The notes beneath the pieces were generated by a model. It was not told the DNA's origin. It worked only from the letters and a program-made list of their open reading frames with translations, and searched no databases. A DNA stretch of 46,193 bases from Actinomadura sp. KC06 (GTDB lineage Bacteria; Actinomycetota; Actinomycetes; Streptosporangiales; Streptosporangiaceae). Location of the stretch: NCBI RefSeq assembly GCF_004348735.1, contig NZ_SMKT01000062.1:1-46193 (forward strand), given 5' to 3'. This document shows, in pieces, positions 42,111 through 46,193 of the stretch; the first letter of the stretch is position 1; the number at the start of each line of letters is the position of its first letter. Position numbers and translations under genes: made by a program.

Positions 42111-42506
42111 GTGCGCATCGGCGTTCTCCGGCGCGACGGCCGGACCGACCCGTTCTTCGACGGCGCCGCCGCCGGGCGCCTGGTCGTCAGGCGCTGCGCG
42201 TCCTGCGACCGCTGGCTGGCGCCGGACGCGTCCGCCTGCCCCGGCTGCGGCGACGAGGACCCCGGCTGGGCCGAGGCGAGCGGCGACGCGACGCTCGTGA
42301 CCTGGACGATCGTCCACCGCCCCGGTGAGCCGCCCGCCTGCCTCGCGCTGGTCGAGCTGGCGGAGGGCCCATGGCTGCACGCCCGCCTGGACGGCGCCGA
42401 CCGCGACGACCTCCGCGAGGGACTCCCTCTCCGGGCCATCTTCGTCCACCCGGACGAGGGCGAGTCCTACGTCCTGTTCCGCCCGGCCGCCCCCGCCGCC
42501 CCCTAG
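42111..42506 (+). CDS. DUF35 (zinc-ribbon/OB-fold) partner protein
   Basis: 131 residues from GTG 42111. An N-terminal zinc ribbon CASCDRW...CPGCG (about residues 30-47) precedes an OB-fold (ATLVTWTIVHRP...LVELAEGPWLHARL). DUF35 proteins bind acyl-CoA and partner thiolase-like Ltp2 proteins or hydroxymethylglutaryl-CoA-type enzymes. Stop-start spacing of 2 bp to the thiolase implies a stoichiometric complex. Confidence 0.88.
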   Translation: MRIGVLRRDGRTDPFFDGAAAGRLVVRRCASCDRWLAPDASACPGCGDEDPGWAEASGDATLVTWTIVHRPGEPPACLALVELAEGPWLHARLDGADRDDLREGLPLRAIFVHPDEGESYVLFRPAAPAAP

Positions 42507-42533
42507 ACCGAATAGCGTTCGGTCGTTTAGCGT
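42506..42533 (+). promoter_or_regulatory. Second copy of the operator-like palindrome
   Basis: GACCGAA-TAGCG-TTCGGTC is a perfect 7-bp inverted repeat (42506-42524) overlapping the DUF35 stop codon, followed by TAGCGT (42528-42533), a possible -10, 6 bases before the ATG at 42540. Fourteen of the 15 central bases equal the copy at 40919, and its place relative to the start is the same. Confidence 0.6.
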
Positions 42534-42539
42534 CGGGGC

Positions 42540-43676
42540 ATGAACACCGAGGTCTGCGCGCGGTTCGGCATCGAGTTCCCGCTGTTCGCCTTCAGCCACT
42601 GCCGGGACGTCGTCGCGGCCGTCACCAACGCGGGCGGCTTCGGCGTCCTCGGCGCCGTCGCGTACACCCCCGACCGGCTCGAAGAGGAGCTGCGCTGGAT
42701 CGACGACCACGTGCGCGGCCGCCCCTACGGCGTGGACGTCCTCGTCCCTGGCAGGATCGACAAGTCGGCCGAGGGCGGCGGGGGCCTCGACGCCATGCTC
42801 GCCGCCATCCCCGACGAGCACTGGACGTTCCTCGCGGGCCTGTTCGCCAAGTACGACGTTCCGCTGCCGGACTTCGAGCAGGCCAAACGCTCCAACGCAC
42901 GCGGCGGCACGCAGGTCACGCACCAGGGCGCGACCGAGCTGATCGACGTGTCCCTCGCCCACCCGATCGGCCTCATCGCCAGCGCCCTCGGCACCCCGCC
43001 CCCGCTCATGGTGGAGAAGGCCAGGGCCGCCGGGATCCCGGTCGCCGCGCTCGTCGGGACGTCCGAGCACGCCCGCCGCCAGGTCGCCGCCGGCGCCGAC
43101 CTGATCGTCGCGCAGGGCGGCGAGGCTGGCGGTCACACCGGCGAGATCTCCACGATGGTCCTGGTCCCGGAGGTGGTCGACACCGTCGCGCCGGTCCCCG
43201 TCCTCGCCGCGGGCGGCATCGCGACCGGACGCCAGATGGCCGCCGCGCTGGCCCTCGGCGCGTCCGGCGTGTGGTGCGGCTCCGTCTGGCTCACCACCGA
43301 GGAGGCCGAGACGTCCCCGGCCGTCAAGGAGAAGATGCTCGCGGCCACGTCCCGCGACACGGTCCGCTCCCGCTCGCGCACCGGCAAGCCCGCCCGCCAG
43401 CTCCGCTCCGCCTGGACGGACGAGTGGGAGGCCCCGTCCAGCCCCGGCCCGCTCGGCATGCCGCTCCAGATGATCGTCGCCGAGGGCGCCATGCGACAGA
43501 TCGCCAAGGTCGCCGAGTCAGGCAACCCGGGCGCCCGCGCCCTCGCCAACTACTTCGTCGGCCAGTGCGTCGGCCTGATGAACACCGTCAAGCCCGCCCG
43601 CCAGGTCGTCTACGACATGGTGGACGACTTCGCCACCGCCGTGGACCGCCTCAACGCCATCACCGCCGCGGACTGA
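42540..43676 (+). CDS. Nitronate monooxygenase-like flavoprotein
   Basis: 378 residues with an FMN-binding TIM barrel. ALVGTSEHARRQVAAGADLIVAQGGEAGGHTG and VLAAGGIATGRQMAAALALGASGVW form the phosphate-binding part. Canonical members oxidise nitroalkanes, but actinobacterial paralogues such as the steroid-degradation reductase IpdC act on CoA thioesters. Given the shared operator with the thiolase/DUF35 pair, a role in the same catabolic route is more likely here than nitroalkane oxidation (inference). Confidence 0.85.
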   Translation: MNTEVCARFGIEFPLFAFSHCRDVVAAVTNAGGFGVLGAVAYTPDRLEEELRWIDDHVRGRPYGVDVLVPGRIDKSAEGGGGLDAMLAAIPDEHWTFLAGLFAKYDVPLPDFEQAKRSNARGGTQVTHQGATELIDVSLAHPIGLIASALGTPPPLMVEKARAAGIPVAALVGTSEHARRQVAAGADLIVAQGGEAGGHTGEISTMVLVPEVVDTVAPVPVLAAGGIATGRQMAAALALGASGVWCGSVWLTTEEAETSPAVKEKMLAATSRDTVRSRSRTGKPARQLRSAWTDEWEAPSSPGPLGMPLQMIVAEGAMRQIAKVAESGNPGARALANYFVGQCVGLMNTVKPARQVVYDMVDDFATAVDRLNAITAAD

Positions 43677-43688
43677 TCGCGCCGAAGC

Positions 43689-44174
43689 TCAAGCCTTGGC
43701 CGGTATGCGCTCCGGGGGCATGCCGGGCCCGATCACGGCCAGGATCTCGGTCGGGTCGTCCACGCGGCCGCAGTGGGCGCACACCGTCTGCTGGGTGACT
43801 CCGGCGCCGCACACCGAGTGGGTGTAGAGGATCGGCGGCTCCCCGTCCGTCGCCCACCGGTCGCCCCACTCGGTGAGCGCCATCAGCGCGGGCGCGAGCG
43901 CGCGTCCCTTGTCGGTCAGCAGGTACTCGTACAGTTCGGGCTGCTCGGAGTACCTGTGCCGCCGCATGATCCCGGCCTCGACGAAGCCGTCGAGCCTGGC
44001 CTTGAGGATGTTGGACGCGACGCCGAGGCGGCGCTGGAAGTCGCTGTAGCGGGTCGCTCCCCCGAACAGCGCGTCGCGGACGATCAGCAGGCTCCAGCGT
44101 TCGCCGATCACCTCCAGGGCGCGGGCGATCGAGCACACCTGTGAGTCGTAGGTCTTCCCCAGCATGCGTCCCAT
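43689..44174 (-). CDS. HxlR-family transcriptional regulator
   Basis: 161 residues; ATG 44174 or 44165. A winged helix with CSIARALEVIGERWSLLIVRDALFGGATRYSDFQRRLGVASNILKARL and a wing at PPELYEYLLT-like QPELYEYLLTDKGRALAP. The C-terminal ~40 residues contain a CGAG...CAHCG pair of cysteines (CVCGAG, CAHC) that may bind metal or react with aldehydes. It converges on the nitronate-monooxygenase gene and diverges from the SRPBCC gene, whose promoter it probably controls. Confidence 0.92.
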   Translation of the reverse strand: MGRMLGKTYDSQVCSIARALEVIGERWSLLIVRDALFGGATRYSDFQRRLGVASNILKARLDGFVEAGIMRRHRYSEQPELYEYLLTDKGRALAPALMALTEWGDRWATDGEPPILYTHSVCGAGVTQQTVCAHCGRVDDPTEILAVIGPGMPPERIPAKA

Positions 44175-44182
44175 TCTACCGA

Positions 44183-44235
44183 GGGTGCTTGCGTCATGAA
44201 AGCACCCAGGCTACGGTGACTTGCATGACGCAAGT
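44183..44235. promoter_or_regulatory. Operator array between the HxlR and SRPBCC genes
   Basis: ACTTGC-ATGAC-GCAAGT (44219-44235) is a perfect palindrome covering the SRPBCC start codon. CTTGCGTCATG (44188-44198) is an exact 11-bp inverted copy of CATGACGCAAG (44224-44234). GGGTGCTT-N9-AAGCACCC (44183-44207) is a third inverted repeat. ACTTGC-like half-sites are common before HxlR-controlled genes. Confidence 0.6.
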
Positions 44236-44737
44236 AGCTCAGGACCAGAACTTCACCACCACCTTCGCCGTGGACCGCACTCCCCAGGAGGCGTTCGAGG
44301 CCATCACCGACGTCCGCGGCTGGTGGTCGCAGGAGGTGGAGGGCGTCACCGACCAGGTCGGCGGCGAGTTCGACTACCACTTCAAGGACGTCCATCGCTG
44401 CAGGATGCGCGTGACGGAGCTCGTGCCCGGCCGGAAGGTCGCGTGGCTCGTCCTGGACAACTACTTCGACTTCATCGAAGACCAGGCCGAATGGAAGGAC
44501 ACCGAGGTCGTCTTCGAGATCTCCGAGAAGGACGGCGGCGCCGAGGTCCGCTTCACCCACGTGGGCCTGGTTCCGCAGTACGAGTGCTACGACGTGTGCA
44601 TCAACGCGTGGGGCGGCTATATCGGCGGCAGCCTGCGGGACCTGATCAACACCGGGGAGGGCCGGCCCAACCCCAAGGAGGACGGCCCCGCCCCCGCTCA
44701 CCAGGACGCCGCCACCGCGCTGCGCGCCCGAGCATGA
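44225..44737 (+). CDS. SRPBCC (START-like/AHSA1) family protein
   Basis: 170 residues from ATG 44225. A helix-grip fold with FTTTFAVDRTPQEAFEAITDVRGWWSQEVEG and a C-terminal helix INAWGGYIGGSLRDLINTGEG. Such proteins bind hydrophobic ligands or act as polyketide cyclase-like catalysts. It is transcribed with the VOC gene 16 bp downstream, a pair often controlled by an adjacent ArsR or HxlR regulator. Confidence 0.88.
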   Translation: MTQVAQDQNFTTTFAVDRTPQEAFEAITDVRGWWSQEVEGVTDQVGGEFDYHFKDVHRCRMRVTELVPGRKVAWLVLDNYFDFIEDQAEWKDTEVVFEISEKDGGAEVRFTHVGLVPQYECYDVCINAWGGYIGGSLRDLINTGEGRPNPKEDGPAPAHQDAATALRARA

Positions 44738-44753
44738 CGACAAGGAGAACCAG

Positions 44754-45107
44754 ATGATCACCCCGAAAGCCGGCAGCATCCTTCTCGGCACCACCCGGCC
44801 CGCGGAACTGCGCGACTGGTACCGCAAGGCGCTCGCACCGGAGCACGAGGGCGAAGGCCCGATCGATCTCGGCGGCTTCATGCTGGTCATCGATCAACGC
44901 GACGACGTCGACACGAAGAACAACGAGCCGGGCCGGATGATCCTCAACTTCCACGTCGACGACTTCGACGCCGTCGCGGCGCAGTTGCGGGCGGCGGGCG
45001 TGGACTGGGTCGTTCCCGTCGCGGACCGCCCGTCCGGACGCTTCGGAACGTTCGCGGACCCGGATGGGAACTACCTCCAGATCATCCAGTTCAAGCAGGA
45101 CGCATAG
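44754..45107 (+). CDS. VOC (glyoxalase/bleomycin-resistance fold) protein
   Basis: 117 residues, ATG with AAGGAG upstream. A single VOC half-module pair with GSILLGTTRPAELRDWYRKALAPE and FADPDGNYLQIIQF, whose Glu/His metal set is incomplete (Gln and Asn at usual positions). A detoxification or ligand-binding role cannot be chosen. It ends the operon; a hairpin follows. Confidence 0.88.
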   Translation: MITPKAGSILLGTTRPAELRDWYRKALAPEHEGEGPIDLGGFMLVIDQRDDVDTKNNEPGRMILNFHVDDFDAVAAQLRAAGVDWVVPVADRPSGRFGTFADPDGNYLQIIQFKQDA

Positions 45108-45130
45108 GCCCTGGCGTCGGAGAACGAACC

Positions 45131-45170
45131 CATGCCCGGCCCGGCGTCAGCCGTGCGCCGGCCGGGCATG
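45131..45170. terminator. Hairpin after the VOC gene
   Basis: CATGCCCGGCC (45131-45141) and GGCCGGGCATG (45160-45170) form a perfect 11-bp stem with an 18-base loop, 23 bp after the VOC stop. The minus-strand pseudogene ends on its other side, so it may have served both. Confidence 0.55.
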
Positions 45171-45208
45171 CGGGTTCCCCGCCACCCGGCGGACGAGTGG
45201 TCGCTTGC

Positions 45209-45480
45209 TCAGTCCAGGGTGATGCGGGCGGCGACCGGGAGGTGGTCGCTGCCGGTGGCGGGCAGGGCGCGGATGTGGCGGATGGTCGCCGAACGGGCCA
45301 TGACCTGGTCGATCCGGGCCAGCGGGAAGGACGCGGGGAAGCTGAAGGCCAGGCCCCGCTCCGCCTCGTCCAACCGCGAGGTGAGCGGGGAGCCCGATGG
45401 AACACCAGCGTCCCGGCGGTCACGGCCGAGAACCCGGCGAGCACGCGGCCCCGCGTCCAGGGCGGACGGCGTCCGGTCCG
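45209..45480 (-). pseudogene. Remnant of an endonuclease/exonuclease/phosphatase-family membrane protein
   Basis: The C-terminal part in one frame (SRLDEAERGLAFSFPASFPL then ARIDQVMARSATIRHIRALP and ATGSDHLPVAARITLD, stop at 45211-45209) carries the RIDQV and GSDHLPV motifs of EEP-fold enzymes. Directly upstream, in another frame, is PPWTRGRVLAGFSAVTAGTL, like the N-terminal transmembrane start of such proteins. The central catalytic region, about 250 residues, is missing. An internal deletion plus frameshift explains this; no start codon remains for the N-terminal piece. The fragment abuts the TetR promoter. Confidence 0.65.
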
Positions 45481-45500
45481 GTCCCGTCGGCGTGGTTTAA

Positions 45501-45518
45501 TAAATGTATGTTCATTTA
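45501..45518 (+). promoter_or_regulatory. AT-rich palindrome upstream of the TetR gene
   Basis: TAAATG-TATGTT-CATTTA is a perfect 6-bp inverted repeat in a markedly AT-rich patch, 18 bp before the TetR start. It overlaps where a promoter should lie, so autoregulation by the TetR protein is likely. Confidence 0.6.
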
Positions 45519-45535
45519 CTAATGGAGGAGGCGGG

Positions 45536-46132
45536 ATGGCGGGACGGCCGCGAGGGGTCGACGACGCGGTGATCCTGCGGGCGGCGGTCGAGGTGATCGG
45601 ACGGGTGGGTCCGGCGAAGCTGACCCTCGCCGCGGTGGCCGACGAGGTGGGGCTGGTGCCGGGGACGCTCGTCCAGCGGTTCGGGTCCAAGCGCGGGCTG
45701 CTTCTGGCGCTGGCGACCCGGTCCGTCCAGGACGCGGGCGTGCTGCGGGAGCGGGCGCGCGAGGGGCGGGATTCGGCCCTGGCCGCGGTGTTCGCGCTGG
45801 CCCGGGAGTCGACGTCGGACGTCGCCACGCCCCAGACCTACGCCAACCACCTGGCCTTCTTCTGCATGGACCTCACCGATCCGGAGTTCTACGAGCACGC
45901 CCTGGCCATGCATCAGGCCCAGCGCCGGGCGATCGAGCTGCTGCTCGAAGAGGCCGTGTCCGACGGTGAGCTGCGGGAAGGGACGGACACCGCGACGCTG
46001 GCCGGATCAGTGCAGACGGCCGTCGCCGGAGCCGGGCTGACCTGGGCGCTCGACCGTCAGGGCGTGCTCCCGGAGCGGGTCGAACACGAGATCACCACCG
46101 TGCTGGCACCACACGTTCGGAGGAAGACATGA
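45536..46132 (+). CDS. TetR-family transcriptional regulator
   Basis: 198 residues from ATG 45536 with GGAGGAG upstream. The HTH spans residues 20-50 (LTLAAVADEVGLVPGTLVQRFGSKRGLLLALA); the C-terminal all-helical domain binds an unknown ligand. The stop overlaps the start of a downstream SDR gene in an ATGA, so the two are co-expressed and the SDR substrate may be related to the inducer. Confidence 0.92.
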   Translation: MAGRPRGVDDAVILRAAVEVIGRVGPAKLTLAAVADEVGLVPGTLVQRFGSKRGLLLALATRSVQDAGVLRERAREGRDSALAAVFALARESTSDVATPQTYANHLAFFCMDLTDPEFYEHALAMHQAQRRAIELLLEEAVSDGELREGTDTATLAGSVQTAVAGAGLTWALDRQGVLPERVEHEITTVLAPHVRRKT

Positions 46133-46193
46133 CCGTCGAGAAGCGTCCGCTGAGCGACGCCGTGGCCCTGGTCGCGGGCGGGACCCGAGGGGG
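46129..46193 (+). CDS. Truncated SDR-family oxidoreductase, N-terminal end
   Basis: About 21 codons before the right edge: a start overlapping the TetR stop, then AVALVAGGTRG, the beginning of a Rossmann TGxxxGxG-type nucleotide-binding loop. This is typical of short-chain dehydrogenases/reductases. The substrate cannot be told. Confidence 0.7.
   Translation, partial: MTVEKRPLSDAVALVAGGTRG

Overview
High-GC actinobacterial chromosome segment. Codon third positions are almost always G or C, GTG starts are frequent, and many genes overlap by ATGA or GTGA. The core block xerD-parA-scpA-scpB-rluB-aroH-tyrA-cmk-der and the ectABCD-ehuBCDA locus are typical of mycelial actinomycetes. A member of the Streptosporangiales/Thermomonosporaceae (Actinomadura-like) would fit, but that placement is inference. 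I saw no rRNA, tRNA, CRISPR array, insertion sequence or phage gene.

Left part (1-11.4 kb). A truncated gene opens the window. Next comes a two-gene unit on the minus strand: a ~1370-residue protein (N-terminal HTH, a possible inactive HD-like region, a GHKL/Hsp90-type ATPase, then about eight ~63-residue repeats) followed 9 bp later by a small HD phosphohydrolase. This is the best candidate for a poorly described system, possibly a conflict/defence or stress module. It is followed by a secreted two-repeat protein, 6-phosphogluconate dehydrogenase, a beta-phosphoglucomutase/GH65 phosphorylase pair and SoxR.

Middle (11.5-18.9 kb). GTP-dependent PEP carboxykinase has a regulatory region with a DasR-like and a CRP-like palindrome. 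It is followed by a molybdate operon (HTH-Mop regulator, modA, modB, modC), a deoxyribosyltransferase-like/Nudix fusion protein and two small membrane proteins.

Core block (18.9-32.3 kb). All genes are on the minus strand: a pentapeptide-repeat-like coiled-coil protein (no pentapeptides, simply heptad/46-residue repeats), pyrG, a Nudix ADP-ribose pyrophosphatase, xerD, parA, a SecD-P1-like membrane protein, scpA, scpB, rluB, aroH, tyrA, cmk and der. These link chromosome segregation, CTP supply, tyrosine synthesis and ribosome assembly. Short hairpins with a TCGCTYCGCT core sit in several gaps.

Right part (32.6-46.2 kb). Proline iminopeptidase is followed, after a 600-bp non-coding region, by ectABCD (ectoine and hydroxyectoine synthesis) and ehuBCDA (ectoine uptake), separated by a 20-bp-stem hairpin. 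Next are a thiolase-like/DUF35 pair and a nitronate-monooxygenase-like gene that share a nearly identical operator-like palindrome. They are followed by an HxlR regulator divergent from an SRPBCC/VOC gene pair, a decayed endonuclease/exonuclease/phosphatase gene, a TetR regulator and the start of an SDR oxidoreductase.
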